From Larix kaempferi (Eukaryota; Streptophyta; Pinopsida; Pinales; Pinaceae), in the NCBI GenBank assembly GCA_027924585.1, contig BSBM01000059.1:6138001-6202000 (forward strand): 64,000 nucleotides of DNA. Direction: 5' to 3'. The translations under genes were made by a program, and so were the position numbers. The notes below the pieces were generated by a model. That model was given only the letters and a program-made list of their open reading frames with translations. It was not told the DNA's origin and searched no databases. Positions 1 to 12,343 of this stretch are shown here, one piece after another (position 1 is the stretch's first letter; the number at the start of each line of letters is the position of its first letter).

Positions 1-990
1 GGGTGATAAGTTATATAATTTTGGCAAAAAAAAATTATCAAATGTTTTCCATATTTATTGAGGTTTTTGTTTTAATTTTTAGTTAAGAAAATTGTGGTGT
101 TGTTTTTTTGTTGTATGGATGTGTAAATATGAAAGAACAATTTAATATGTATGTTTTTGTTGTATTCTAATAGTTTTTATGACTATAAAATCTCTGATTA
201 AAGAGGAGGATATGTGATTAGCAGTCATCTCCAGTTGAGGACACTTTCACCCTGGAGATGAGTGTTGACCACAAATCCTCCACACTTTTTCCCCGAAGAT
301 GATTTTTTATCACAAATCCTCCATGCTTTCCACCTCTCATGTCATATTTGAGCTTCTCCTCGACTAGGAGGGAGAATAATTCCCTATAGAGATGCGTCAT
401 GGACTTCAGGTCAACTCCTTGGGAATACCATGATCAACCACTTGGAATATTCCCCATTCAGAATAGGCCTTGCTCACCTCATCTCTCACGTGACCCCTTT
501 CCTCACCGGCAATACCCGCGAGGAAGATGATGGGAATATCTTTGCTAAAGTTGTTGTAACCATCTTGGGGCGCTCATCCTCGTCACGGATGAAGATGGAC
601 TATTGGGACTGCTCATCTTCGTCCTCATCCTCGTCTGCAAATTTTGAGAGGATGAGAAACAATTCATAGTAGCAAAGTATATACCATGAGAGTATGAAAG
701 ACGATATCATTTGCACAAATAAACATTCATTAAACATACAACATGGGGAAATCATGGAGCGTAAAAAATGACAACAGGTACGCCCTCCCTCTCTCCAGAA
801 AATCCAGGCTAACATACACCAAAACGAGCTTGCCACCCGTTGGGCGAAGAAGAGGAAGGGCAAACAAAGACCGGGTAACATTTTCATTAGTGGCCACCTA
901 CATGAGATCAAAGCATTGCATTGCATTCAAATTGTATGGTTCATACTATATGCATTCTACTTACAACCAACGGTTAATATTTTTTTTTGC
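1..990. other. unassigned spacer with short ORFs
   Basis: AT-rich at the left edge, less so from about 220 to 900. Short open frames exist (218-400 minus, 430-669 plus) but neither resembles a family I recognise. Positions 600-650 are a pyrimidine-rich TCC/TCG low-complexity run on the plus strand. A loosely repeated motif (CACAAATCCTCCA) occurs twice around 270-325. I see no gene here. Confidence 0.5.
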
Positions 991-1060
991 TTTTTTCCAC
1001 TACCTACATCCTACGTCCATCAGTTTGTATAGTTTTTTGTTTTTTTCCACTACCTACATC
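991..1060. repeat. 50-bp tandem duplication
   Basis: The 20-base word TTTTTTCCACTACCTACATC occurs at 991-1010 and again at 1041-1060, giving a 50-bp period. The intervening sequence is less well conserved. It is non-coding. Confidence 0.8.
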
Positions 1061-3300
1061 AATCGGGAATTGGAATGTTACAATGAGAAGGACTTGTATT
1101 TCTAACATCTATTTTGAAATGAAATGGGAGTGTTTTCTTGATGTACATCAAATTTCACTAGTCAGTGACTCACCTCAGTCAATGAAATGCCATCATGGAA
1201 ATCATTGAAATGTTATCGTGAAAATGAAATAAAATACCATTGTGAAAATGAAAGTTCAGTGTGAAAAGAGTATATATGGAATAGACCTTGATTAAAGTTC
1301 ATGTTGTTATCCTTCGGTGTCGGCTTTGAACTAGAGATGGCTAGGTTGTTTACAATACTTTTTCCAAATAATATGTAGTTAGCTATTTGTTACAGTTTGA
1401 TAGTGTAGTGTTAAAAATTATTAAAAAAAATATCAATACAAATTTATTGGTTTTAAAAATTATACATTAAAATGGATTTATGTTATTTTATTTTACACTA
1501 TATATATTTTATTATTATTATTTTCCTTTTTATTAATCTTAATTTATTTTTAATTTATAACTTTAAATGATAAACATAAGACAAATATAAATTATAAATA
1601 CAATCAATATTTTTTAGTTTGAGAAATGTTATTAAAAAAACAGTATACTAGTTTCTTTAAATCATGTTTGATTCAATTAATTATAATATTCTATATAATC
1701 TAATAAAAGATCAATGAACATAATCTTCTAAAACATGGGTAAAACTAGTTACAAACTCGTAAGCATATGATTTATTTATAAACCCAGCTTTAGCAGTTAT
1801 ATGTGTACGCTATTTTGACCTTAGGATTTGTGTAGGATATAATAGCACTTGATTGTGATGAGTTAGTTCACGGCAATTTATTAATTTGGGACTATTTTGT
1901 ATATTTTTCTACATATAGATTCCAAAGTGCCAATACAACGATTATATAAATCGATTAAATTTTGACGTTTGTGAAACTAATCAAACTCCTTACAAACAGG
2001 TTATGGTTACAATCCTGCCTTTATTAATGATCTATATGCAAAAAAAACTCTTATATATATGTAGCATATATGTAACAGCCCATGGTTGCATGTTTATATC
2101 TCTTTCCTAACATGTTTATATTATTTGGAAAATGGTTCCTAACTAACGTTGGATTGGGACGCCCTCGTAATCACATCTACCCATTTCACAATTTTTTGAA
2201 TGTTATTGCTGGAAGCATCTTCCTTTTGAAGATTTTTATTATATTACTTTTCAATTAATTTTTACCTTTATCTTTTATTGCTCACCACTAATTTATTTCT
2301 TTTTTTTTATTTTCTTTTTTTTTGCAACTCTCAAATTATTAATTATATACTAAAAAAAATCTAATTAATAATGTACATTCTTTTTAGCTCTTATCTACTT
2401 AGGATGAAAGTGCCTTCAAGACAAATAATGACATAAACAATTAACTGCTAGAAAGAGTATCTAACTTGATTTTGCCAATGTCCAATAATTTATATTTTTT
2501 ATTTCTTTCATAGTTAATTGTTAAAAGTTAGCAATCAAATGTACACTCTTAGTTTTCCAACTTTCTCTTATCAAAACTTTTATTAAAATAATATAATATT
2601 TTATGATTATTTTAATTTATATTCTCAATCTCAATTTTCTCTTTTGATTAATCCGTACTCTTAGTTGAGTTGAGATAACACATACAACTATACAAAGTAG
2701 CTCAATTCTCCATAATCTATATTTTTCAAGTTCATCCTAATTAATTGTCAAATAAGATGATGACACTTACCTTTCCTTGAGCACTTTAGGTTAGCATATG
2801 AGGATAATTTGACAATTATAATTTGCTAGTGGGGAAGCTGACTTAGAGAGCAATTTTATAGCTAGTTTTAGAAAATGAATTAATTTCTATTATGATTGTT
2901 TTTTTGAGTTTCTCTCTTTTAAAGATACTTTGTTTCAGAGGTTGTGGGGATCCTGGTAAGACATATATTTACATTCTAGTTAATGAAAAAGACTACCTCA
3001 TATAAGAATTTGGTTGTTTTGGACTTCCACCTTTTAAGAAATAAATATAGATAATTTAAAATGGGCTACCACCACCATTATAAGAACTGCTAGTCATTAA
3101 TGACCTATTAGAATGAGGATTTTGTAGGTTTTTTAGATTTCTAAATTTATCATGTTCATATTTAGATTTTTAGATTTTGTAGGTTTATTATATTTCCTGA
3201 CCAAAATTCACCTATTCACCCATTCAGATTAAGATTTTATTGGTTTTTCAAAATTAGATTTGGTAGGTTTTTAAGTATATGATTGACTGCACATTAGATT
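1061..3300. other. AT-rich spacer, nothing recognisable
   Basis: More than 2 kb of strongly AT-rich DNA with no open frame that resembles a protein. Around 1180-1250 there is a loose repetition of GAAATGCCAT/GAAAATGAAA words. Around 3100-3290 the word GATTTTGTAGGTTTTT recurs with variation. No terminal repeats or target duplications are visible. Confidence 0.5.
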
Positions 3301-3410
3301 TACAATTTTTTAGGTTTTTCCTATATTATATGATTCAGATGATTTACATTATATTTACAATTTTTAGGTTTTTTTTTTTATATTATATGATTCGGATGAT
3401 TCAGATTTAC
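3301..3410. repeat. 55-bp tandem duplication, imperfect
   Basis: The sequence from TACAATTTTT (3301) to the ATGATTCAGATGATT word is repeated from 3356 with a longer T-run in the second copy. The period is about 55 bp. Confidence 0.7.
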
Positions 3411-3715
3411 ATCGATGAGGAGGCAAAGGGAAATAAAAAGGATGCATGGTAGAGTTGGACTTATGCATTAACCTATCTAGTCAAGGCAGGTTAGGTTTAA
3501 TTTGACAAGGTTTGTTGAGCATGGTGTTATTATGTTCGGAATCGGGTCATTAGGTGTGGGTAAATTTTTCTTTTCTTTTAATAACTTTATTAGTTACTCA
3601 ACAATCTCTTTCACCCACTTTTTTTTAATATAGTTTTCAGTCCTCTTCAAAATAAATAATATGGCATTATTGCCTCATTTTTTCAATCTCAATAAATAGC
3701 TTGGCAATGTTGTTT

Positions 3716-3967
3716 GCTCAATCTTTATCTTATGTCAATTATTCAAAATTTAAACTTAAAAATTTATGAGCGTCAATCATTCCTGATATATCCAAAGGCT
3801 CCAATGTTTGTAATATTTTGTTTTAAATTTGGTATTAGTTCGCTCAATCTTAATCTTATGGCAATTATTCAAAATTTAAATTTAAAATTTTACACCTTCC
3901 ATCATTCCAAATATATCCATAAGGTCCCAGTATTTATGATATTTTGTTTTGAATTTGGTAAAAGGTA
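3716..3967. repeat. 126-bp tandem duplication
   Basis: Two diverged copies start at GCTCAATCTT at 3716 and 3842, a period of 126 bp (42 codons). Because the period is a multiple of three, a 94-residue open frame (3714-3998, plus) runs through both copies as a two-unit peptide repeat. It is asparagine/isoleucine/leucine-rich and matches nothing I know, so I regard the frame as incidental to the DNA duplication. Confidence 0.75.
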
Positions 3968-4305
3968 TCACTTTCTGGGAAGAAAATTGATAAATTAAAG
4001 TAATTTCAACTCCCAATTTAATATTATATGCACTAATCTCAACTCCCGGTTGGTTGGGACACAAGCAAAGTCAATGCTGACTTTGCAAGTACAATAAAGT
4101 TTAAAATGAGTCATTTGGGGAATCCGGTTATTAGGTCTTCGTCTGAATTTCTTTTAAAATACAAATAGGTATAAACATGTTTTTTTCATTTAAGTAAACT
4201 GCAAAAAATAAATAAGCTTTGAGTGTTAGTGTCTCAAATAGAACATTGAGATTTCATGGATTTTTTTTCATTGTAATGTTAATATCACAGAAAATGTATT
4301 ATGGT

Positions 4306-4470
4306 AATTAGTCTCGAAAACAGAACATTAAGACATTAAGATTTAATGGAGTTTCTTATATCATTTAAATTGGTGTATAATTTCAATGGTAAAGACAATT
4401 AGTCTCGAAAATAGAACATTAAGATTTAATGGAGTTTCTTATATCATTTAAATTGGTGTATAATTTCAAG
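4306..4470. repeat. 91-bp tandem duplication ending at a splice acceptor
   Basis: Two copies start with AATTAGTCTCGAAAA at 4306 and 4397. The second copy ends in TTTCAAG at 4470, exactly where the RLCK kinase exon begins, so the duplicated unit is intron sequence including the 3' splice site. The first copy reads TTTCAATGG at the corresponding place and is not followed by coding sequence. Confidence 0.75.
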
Positions 4471-4976
4471 AGGAGCAGAGGGTGAATAAATTTCTGACAG
4501 AGCTTGGGATAGTTGTGCATGTTAACCATCCCAACACAGTTCGTCTTATTGGCTTTGGTATTGAAGGTGGACTGCACTGTTGTTTTTTAATTTTCCCCCA
4601 TGGAAGCTTAGCATCATATGGTATGTCCATATTCTGATATTTACTCCTGATTAGGCATGTATAAAGTTAGGTTATTATAGAACGAGAAATACTCTTAACA
4701 AAATCAATACTTGTATTTTCGCTTCCTGTATTCATTAGTTTTGCTTTATCATTTTTTGGATTGTTCTATCCAGTCACAAAGTCTCATCTTCTAGATTGGA
4801 ACATCCAATACAAATTTGCTTTGGGCACAACATATCAAAGCATCCAACATTTTACTCAGGTCTTCTTTAAGTTCATGAGAGTTAAAGACTTATTATTCAT
4901 AGAGATATCAAAGCATCCAACATTTTACTCATGGATAATTTAATGGGAACTCATTATAATTATATCTTCTTAGTAA
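4471..4976 (+). pseudogene. receptor-like cytoplasmic kinase (RLCK VI / ROP-binding kinase type), broken
   Basis: Two consecutive exons of a plant protein kinase. Exon 4471-4620 follows a TTTCAAG acceptor and ends at a perfect GTATGT donor. It encodes the kinase N-lobe with FLTELGIVVHVNHPNTVRL then IGFGIEGGLH and HGSLAS, a signature of class VI RLCKs (RBK1/RBK2-like), which interact with ROP GTPases. The next exon starts after the CAG at 4771-4773, in matching phase, and reads LLDWNIQYKFALGTTY. Then the frame breaks. The catalytic loop IIHRDIKASNILLMDNL is legible only in another frame (about 4892-4944). A 27-bp piece of that loop (4905-4931) also occurs at 4832-4858, so sequence was duplicated or lost between them. 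No activation segment or C-lobe follows. The upstream glycine-rich loop is also absent. Splice sites are retained, so this is a decayed genomic copy and not a processed one. Confidence 0.88.
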
Positions 4977-7356
4977 GCTGACCCATTCCTAAATTGTTAG
5001 GACATTATGTCCTTGTGACCATTTCAAGGTTTTATAGCAAAACCAACGCATATGTGATGCTATAATCTAAGCTCAGTTTTAATGATGTTATGAGAATGCC
5101 AGATAGCAATTATTTCATTAGAGGTGACTAGCTTTTAAGGGATTTTTTCTGATGGAAACTGTGAAGCCTCTCCAAATTTCTTGCCACTGTGGGGAAGAGT
5201 ACAATGGTCCTGAATGAAAAATTAAGATAATTATGGTTGGATGTTAGTGCATTTTCAAATGCATGTCCAAATTTATATACCCATGATTTCCCCCCTACCA
5301 GAACGCATGCATAGATGAAAGAAGAGGTACACCCACTACAAGCCGAGAGAATTGATAGGGTAGGGGCATCAACTTCAACAATGGAGGGAGCAACTTCAAG
5401 TATTATCTCTCTTCAACTAATAAGGGTCTTCATTCGGCATTCAACAATGGATTAATAATAAATAGTTGTTTCCTTAATCATTAAGGGGTTTTATCACCTC
5501 AGCGATGCCGAGAAGAGAAGGCACTTTAGAACCATAATCTGGTTGTGCCTCAGTCATCCATCAGCCATGGTTGTGCCAACACAGAGTATTTAAGTGCTAA
5601 AAGAACAGAATGTCTTTATTCAAGTAAGCAAGCCAATAACCTCGTCAATCCAATATCTTTTCTAAGATATCTAAGATAGACGTACCAATTGAATGGATCA
5701 CAGTTCCTTCATTAGAGTTCTTCCTATCATGACTATCAATATCATGACCATCAATGAGAATTCATTATAATTCCTATAGATGATAAGATGTCTAATTACT
5801 AACCAAAACTTCAAATATTATTCTTTATAATTTATGTTAATCATAATTCCAAGAAACATAATATATATTATGTCAATATATTTTTATATTTATCTATTCT
5901 CATATATATATATATTTTATGAAAATATAAATTATGTTTAATTATAATTAACACATTACTTTTAAAATATTTTTAATATTTAATATTAACTAATAAATTA
6001 TAAATAACACTTATTTTTAAAAAATTAAATTTAAATACTAAGATTATCATAGATTATCATTAATAATATTAATATGTATAAACAATTTTTATAATTAACT
6101 CCGTTGTCAGAGACGCTCTGAGAGCCTAGAGGTTCAAAGGTTCACGTAGATCTATCTGACGAGATGGGGTCCTCGCAGGGTTGGAATTTGACGGGCATTT
6201 TGCCCGTCAAATACGCCTAAAAATTTTATGAACATGTCGAACCGAACGGGTAAACAATTTGTTTACAAGTATTTTTTACGTTTGATAATTTTTCATAACC
6301 GTCATTAATCTTTTATTACTGGTCCCTCCACCAGGATTTTAAAGTGTTACAGTTGGAAACTTGAACATTGAAATGATAAGTCACAAATACGAATCATGGT
6401 AAGTTTTATCAAATTAAAAAATGGGAGCGAAGGGAGTAAATAAGATAAGTGCAGCGTTAACCATCAGATGAATTCAGGTCTCCTCAATCAGATCACTGTA
6501 ACCATCAGCTAAATTCATGTCTCCTCGATCAGTGGGTTGTACCTCCTTCCTTTCAAGTGTACAATGGGATCAACAGAGACGGGAGGATGTAGCTTCTGGA
6601 ATCAATGATTGACAGGTGTGGTAAAAGGTCCAATCGTTGGCAAATTGGCCCTTTAGCAATCCCAAATTCAAAACTTTAATGGACATATCTCATAGGCTAT
6701 ACGTACTGTGTAACACCATTGTTGTACTAGCGGTAGACGGGTGTTTAATGATAAAATTAACTCCATCCACTCTGCCACATTAAGTGTTACTTGTTAGTTA
6801 GTTTGGCTAAATGTTGTAGATGACGCATTATGCTGGAATTAACGTTGTAGCAACAGCTGCGTATCCATAGTCTTGGACCATTTAGAAAACTTGTGGCTGC
6901 CTATTATAGTATTTAGGACCTAAGATCTCAGAGCCAAGCACTGGTTGAAGAAACTTGAACCCCCATTTATGTTATAATTTCAATCACTGGTTTTTGAAGA
7001 ACGGGTGGAGAGTCATCCCTTTCTTAAAAGGGGACCGTTCATCCTCGCCCCTCTCCGTCCCAAGGTAAACCAACTATTATCACCTCCTTCCAGTGTAAAA
7101 TCCTTTAGGACGGAATCAGTCGGGGTTATCTAGCAAAAACTACCTTGTGAGAAGGTCATTTTAGTCAGCCCCGAGGCCATTGCTGTCATTCTTCCCCAAA
7201 CAGACAAAGCATCCAGTGACCAAAGTGATATATTCTATTTCCTTGACCTTCCAACCAACTTTCCAGTGGGACATTTCCTCAACTTGAATGCTTTATTGAA
7301 TTACTTGACTAAAATTTTTGAATTGGGGAGAAACTCTTTCCTAGGAGCGATCTTAA
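4977..7356. other. spacer, AT-rich in the middle
   Basis: No gene recognised. Positions 5280-5560 are less AT-rich but have no convincing frame. Positions 5780-6100 are extremely AT-rich with a (TA)n stretch near 5900. A short perfect inverted repeat at 6186-6212 is listed separately. Confidence 0.45.
6186..6212. repeat. perfect 12-bp stem, 3-base loop inverted repeat
   Basis: ATTTGACGGGCA (6186-6197), loop TTT, TGCCCGTCAAAT (6201-6212). The stem is perfect and much more GC-rich than its surroundings. CTAA follows five bases later, a layout loosely like a Helitron 3' end (hairpin then CTRR), but the base after CTAA is A where T is expected and no 5' TC end was identified. Confidence 0.85.
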
Positions 7357-7623
7357 ATGCCTGCTTTTTTGGTTGGTTTGTTCAATCACTTTAATTTCCC
7401 AGTCAAGTTAAGCGAGTTCGTCAATACTTTGGCCAAGTATCTACTAGGCCTCTATTCTCTTGATGCGGAGAGTTTTCTCATTAGGGAAATAGAGATAGAG
7501 TTTGCCCAAAGCGATCAATACAAGCAAGGAGGAGTCGGGAGAATCAATACTGAAAGTGCTAATCCTATGAGAGGAGAGGTCGGGCACTTGAATAAAGATA
7601 GTAGTATAAAAAAGTTTATATAA
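7357..7623 (+). other. 88-residue open frame, unrecognised
   Basis: An ATG-to-stop frame of 88 codons in a region of average composition. The protein starts MPAFLVGLFNHFNFPVKLSE and ends with a lysine/serine-rich tail. No domain, signal peptide or splice context is convincing. The DNA just upstream (7250-7330) contains a weakly similar sentence in another frame, as if an older coding unit had decayed. I list it only because it is the longest frame in the area. Confidence 0.2.
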
Positions 7624-7718
7624 CGAGGAATCTCATAAGCTTGGTCGGATTAATGGGAAATTCATAGTGTTCCAGACTGTGATTGAACTTCAGAATCACT
7701 TGATCAGGCGAAAGTCCT

Positions 7719-7812
7719 TGACTCCCAACTTTGACTTGCAGACAGCTTCAAGGTGATCTCCTTCCCTGACTCCCAACTTTGACTTGCAGACAGCTTCAAG
7801 GTGATCTCCTTC
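7719..7812. repeat. 48-bp tandem duplication
   Basis: TGACTCCCAACTTTGACTTG and the following 28 bases occur at 7719 and again at 7767, essentially identical. This implies a recent duplication. Confidence 0.9.
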
Positions 7813-8743
7813 GATGGAAAAGGAGTAGATTAATCTCCCTTGACATTAGCTGATTACAATTTACAGTAAGATATCTTTTAGCTTTTGATAAATTTAAAAT
7901 TGTTTTGATTTTTTTAAACTGTTTTTTTTATAGGAAATTGTATTTGTTTTTTTATTATTTTGTACTATTAGTTTTTATTTTTGTAGTTTTAAGGAAGATT
8001 TATTGTATTTTGTATATCTTTTGTGGTTTGAAATTAAAATAATAAATTTTATATAACTCACATCAAGACTTTTTACATATTCCATTTTAATATTTTACTA
8101 GATGACTTTCACAAAGAAGCCATAAAATCAAAGTGAAATTATAAAGGTTGAATAGATAATCGTATTTAGAATACAAATGTTTTAATCTGTCAATGTATGC
8201 ATATAGAATTTTAGAAAGATCATAGGAAATTTTAAAATAACCATGAGTTAAAAGGGTAGTTTTAACTTAAAACTTTATGAAAGAGTAATTTATAATTAAA
8301 ATTTTATTATTAAGGGTTAATTCTCATTAAAACTTCATTATTGAAGGCCACAACTTTAGGCATAATGTTCTTTGACGGTAAGATAAGAACACAAAGGAGT
8401 GGGCTATTCTCTCGATGATTTGCACCGTCGAGAGTCGAGCCACCTCACGGCTTTTTCCTCCCGCCGTTTACTCCATTCCCTTTTCTGTTTGTCGGCGTTT
8501 CTCTTAAAGATTGCGGGCCCATCAAGACTCGAGACCCCATCTACCCTCCGCCGGCTTAGGCTGACAGGTTCGTCCGCTCATCTGGATCTGTCAGCTCATC
8601 GACATCAACATTAATGCATTTTTAAATGGAGATTTTTTTAAATGCCCGCACCCCATCTTCCCGCAAACGGAATCCCCTGCATTTTTAAATTGAATCCCCT
8701 GCGATGGATTCTCTTTCTCATGCTCTCAACCCTTCTTTTGCAG
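7813..8743. other. spacer with a GC-rich island
   Basis: AT-rich to about 8390. From 8400 to 8610 composition shifts abruptly to GC-rich, with a 71-codon plus-strand frame (8399-8614) rich in Ser, Arg and His and of no recognisable family. It may be a remnant of a gene 5' region, but there is nothing to confirm that. Confidence 0.35.
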
Positions 8744-9064
8744 TTGAAAGTCTGTGGCACTCTTGCATATGTTTCTCAGACTGCATGGATTCAAATTGTA
8801 ACAGTACGAGTCAACATACTATATAGGCGTCCCATGGACAAGCATAAATATCAGGAAGTTATCCTAAAGTCTTCGCTAGATAAGGACCTCTAGAATATTA
8901 CCTTTGGTGATCAGACTTAAATAGGAGAAAGAGGTGTCAATCTCAGTGGTGGTTAGAAACAACGGATACAAATTGTCTGTGTTTTATATCAAGATTCTGA
9001 TATTTATCTTTTGGATGATCCTTTCAGTGTTGTTGATGCTCATACTGCTAGTAGCTAGTTTAAG
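8744..9064 (+). pseudogene. ABCC (MRP-type) transporter NBD1 exon, with stops
   Basis: A single exon-length fragment of a multidrug-resistance-associated (ABCC) transporter. It begins after a good acceptor (CTTCTTTTGCAG, ends 8743) and is 321 bp long, exactly the length of the homologous minus-strand exon at 14444-14764. It encodes the part of nucleotide-binding domain 1 between the Q-loop and Walker [16 protein letters not shown], then the C-signature [10 protein letters not shown] followed by a stop and KQRIQ, then [16 protein letters not shown] (Walker B, D-loop). In-frame stops occur at the codon after DKDL, after GDQT, within LSGGQKQ, and near the end. The donor is not conserved. No other ABCC exon is adjacent, so this is an isolated duplicated exon. 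Intact ABCC proteins move glutathione conjugates and similar anions across the tonoplast or plasma membrane. Confidence 0.92.
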
Positions 9065-9951
9065 CTTAATATAGTGATTTCATTTTGATATAAAGGTTTT
9101 CAAATTATTATGTGCCTGAAATGGAGGAAACTGAAACATAATCAAACCTTGAAGATTCTTGGTTACCAGAAGATCACATTGGGAATTGCATGCTTGTCTC
9201 ATGGAAGAATATTTATTATAAGCTTGGAGGAAACTAGATTTATCTAGTGGGCACTAAGCTATAGAATAAACATTACATGTGATATTAAGTCCACATAATT
9301 TCCATCACTAATGTATTGTTATTTTTTGTTTGTTGATTGAAAGAGACCATTCAAGTGCATGAGAGAAAGCATCTAAACTTGCAACGTTTAGTAAGGCCTC
9401 ACTATCTACTGTATTGGAATATGAATTTGATGGCACTCTCTAAGAATGACAATGATTTCCAAAATACTTTGGATCAAAGTTGTTGGGTGGAATTCAACCA
9501 TAGCTCAAGAGTTCAAAAGCAAGAAATAAATTAAAATACATAAGGAAATCTCTATAAAAAAAAATGAAGACTTGTAACATGCACAATATATAACTAAATA
9601 ACTGCCCGGATTACACTGTTTATATAAAGTTCGTAAAAAAAAAAAGAATGAAACAACACAGGCTTTTGCTTTTTATCAATCTTTTACATCGAGGCCAGAT
9701 ATACAATTTCTCATCAATCTTTTACCTCAAGGCCAGATATACAAACCAATAGACAAAAGTACAAGAGTATTAAAATAAAGGAAAAAATTTCACTCCATTC
9801 AAGTTTGGTTATGATTTTGAGTTGTTGTCAAAGCTCATGGATCCAACTTAATTGTGTGTGCTTATTAGGCACCTACATACTCTCACTGTGGCTTGGGAAG
9901 TCTGCACTGGCCATTTAGAAATTTCGATCACGACGGTTCACACTCTCAGGA
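9065..9951. other. spacer with a 38-bp tandem duplication
   Basis: No gene. A 65-codon frame at 9337-9534 is not recognisable. ATCAATCTTTTAC...GGCCAGATATACAA occurs at 9675 and again at 9713 (period 38 bp, two small differences). Confidence 0.5.
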
Positions 9952-10407
9952 CTTCACTCAGAAGATGAGAAGAAAGGCCCTGGCTATAAGGGTATCAACT
10001 TAATTTGAACCCTCTGATTACTTCCACTCCACATGCATTGGCAGGAGCACCCCTCATTATCATCTTTATTGACTAGTTACTTGTGTTGATTATGTTAAAT
10101 TGTCTTCACTCAGAAGATGAGAAGAAAGGCCCTCGCTATAAGGGTATCAACTTAATTTGAACCCTATGATTACTTCCACTCCACATGCATTGGCAGGAGC
10201 ACCCCTCATTATCATCTTTATTGACTAGTTACTTGTGTTGATTATGTTAAATTGTCTTCACTCAGAAGATGAGAAGAAAGGCCCTGGCTATAAGGGTATC
10301 AACTTAATTTGAACCCTCTGATTACTTCCACTCCACATGCATTGGCAGGAGCACCCCTCATTATCATCTTTATTGACTAGTTACTTGTGTTGATTATGTT
10401 ATATTGT
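9952..10407. repeat. 152-bp tandem repeat, three copies
   Basis: Three near-identical units, 9952-10103, 10104-10255 and 10256-10407, each starting CTTCACTCAGAAGATGAGAA. I see only one- or two-base differences between units (for example CCTGGCTATA versus CCTCGCTATA). No open frame spans them. The unit contains the palindromic-looking word ACATGCATTGGCAGGAGC but no recognised motif. The high identity suggests a recent unequal-exchange or slippage event. Confidence 0.95.
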
Positions 10408-12343
10408 CGCTGGCATCTTCATTGTTTTCAACATCTTATCCCCATTCATATTTCCATTTTCTCTTCCAAGTTATCAACTGAGACTCATCATGCCTTTAAA
10501 TCTTGAAACTCCAAGTATGCAAGTCAATCTTCAATTTGTTTGCAAAGCTTTCATGTTTTCCTTAAAACCCATACTCTTGATGTTCATGTCTAAAACTTTA
10601 TATGCAAGCACATACACATTGTCTTTCAGAGATGAAACGTTTTTGGACAAAATTACCAATTAGGTCCTCTCTCATTTTTCAAACCATAATCCTTGGGGAA
10701 TAATTGATTGGTGGAAATGGATGAGAAAGATACCAATCTCTATCCTCAATCTCACTCTTCAATTTGAATTCTTCCAGAGAATTGCCACAACAAGCTATAA
10801 AGAGAAGAGTTATCAGACATGTTTTGTAGATGTTGCTTGCACAAACTAAATCATCTAAAGGAGAAGTGTCATATCTTGGAACCCATACTTTAAATGAATT
10901 TGCAACCGAATCATCCCCTTTATTTGCAATAATGCCAATCACCTTGAACAATTGCTTGGCATATGGGAATACAACCATATCAAAACAATTATTTACTTAT
11001 TTAACAGGGCCTTTAATCTCCTTATGTTGATGGACCAGGTGCTAACAACATTGTCCATGAACCTATGGTGAGTTTGTAATCCCCGTAGCATTTTCAGTGT
11101 AACTTTATTTGCCACAACCGAGACACACAATCAATCAATATACAATTACACAATTACAGAACTACTCTGCATTTTTATCAGGTTATGTATAGAATTCAAA
11201 TAAGCTTACTATTTGATTCTCATGCATTCATAACACATAAGTAAGCACAATGAATCACCAACACCAGAGATAGCAGGAATTTATCTTTTCCTCATTCATA
11301 AAAAAAAATTGTACATACTTTTGAAACCCTGACCTACTTCTACTATGTGTGTGATCAATCGACCCTCAGACTAACTAACTTAACAAGCTGAACCTTGAAA
11401 TGCCCACCGGCTTGCAAATTTCTGCTTGGCAATGTTACTTCCAGCTCACTAACAAACTGTTGCAATTTTGTAATTGATTTCTAAATATAGAAACTCAAGT
11501 CTATCCTCTTAATGGCCCACTAAAACATATTGGGATATCTCTGTAACAAACTCCTAGATGTTTTGATCCTGCATCACATGCATATATGGTTGGCCATTGT
11601 GAACTATAATCCAAAATTTTCTTTTACTCCAGGCACTTAATTGGGATTTGTAGCATGGATAACATATGTGATATAAAAGTCCCAATATAATTTGTATAAT
11701 TTTATATGAATGTATAATCTGTGTTACTGATATCTCATGCTAAACTCAAATGTACTTCATTGCCATTGCCACCATATTGCAGAAGATGATGAAGTGTCCT
11801 GACTCTTAATTCTTTTAAATAATCAACATTTACTAGCAGGCTTTCCTCAGCTATTCATCCAGTAATGGACATGAAAGCTTTGATAATACAATCTCAGAAA
11901 TCGTTCCCCATTTAAAAAATAAAATAACATATATGCTAATCATCAAGTCCAAGACATATAAACTATAAACCCTATTTCATGATTCAAGATTGACTGACTG
12001 AATTAAGTAACTATTCTACATTCCACCATTACAATGCACAAGTGGAATTTTTGCAATGAGCTTCCTAGCTGACCAAGGGTCAATGCTTTATGTTATATTG
12101 TTTGTGTCATTCCACCATTAATAGGGGTCACAACTGCTTTTATAGCATTTTGGACTTTGTAGTACACACCACCAATTCTGAAGTTTTTGCAACTTCTTGG
12201 CAATGTGCCTTTGCTGCCATTTTCTGTGATGTGCTTTATACCTTAATGATTATTAAATAGAAATTTGAAAGGAGTATTTTGGAAATACTGAAAATCATGA
12301 ATCAATTATATCAATGAAATAACAAACATGCCATAAACCTTTT
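10408..12343. other. spacer, no recognised gene
   Basis: A 99-codon minus-strand frame at 10679-10978 contains VVFPYAKQLFKVIG and WVPRYDTSPLDDLV but belongs to no family I know. The plus-strand frame at 10830-11030 overlaps it antisense. The remainder is AT-rich non-coding sequence. Confidence 0.4.

Noticed and set aside
6186-6217. Helitron 3' end
   Set aside because: CTAA is not followed by T and no 5' partner was found; kept only as a hairpin.
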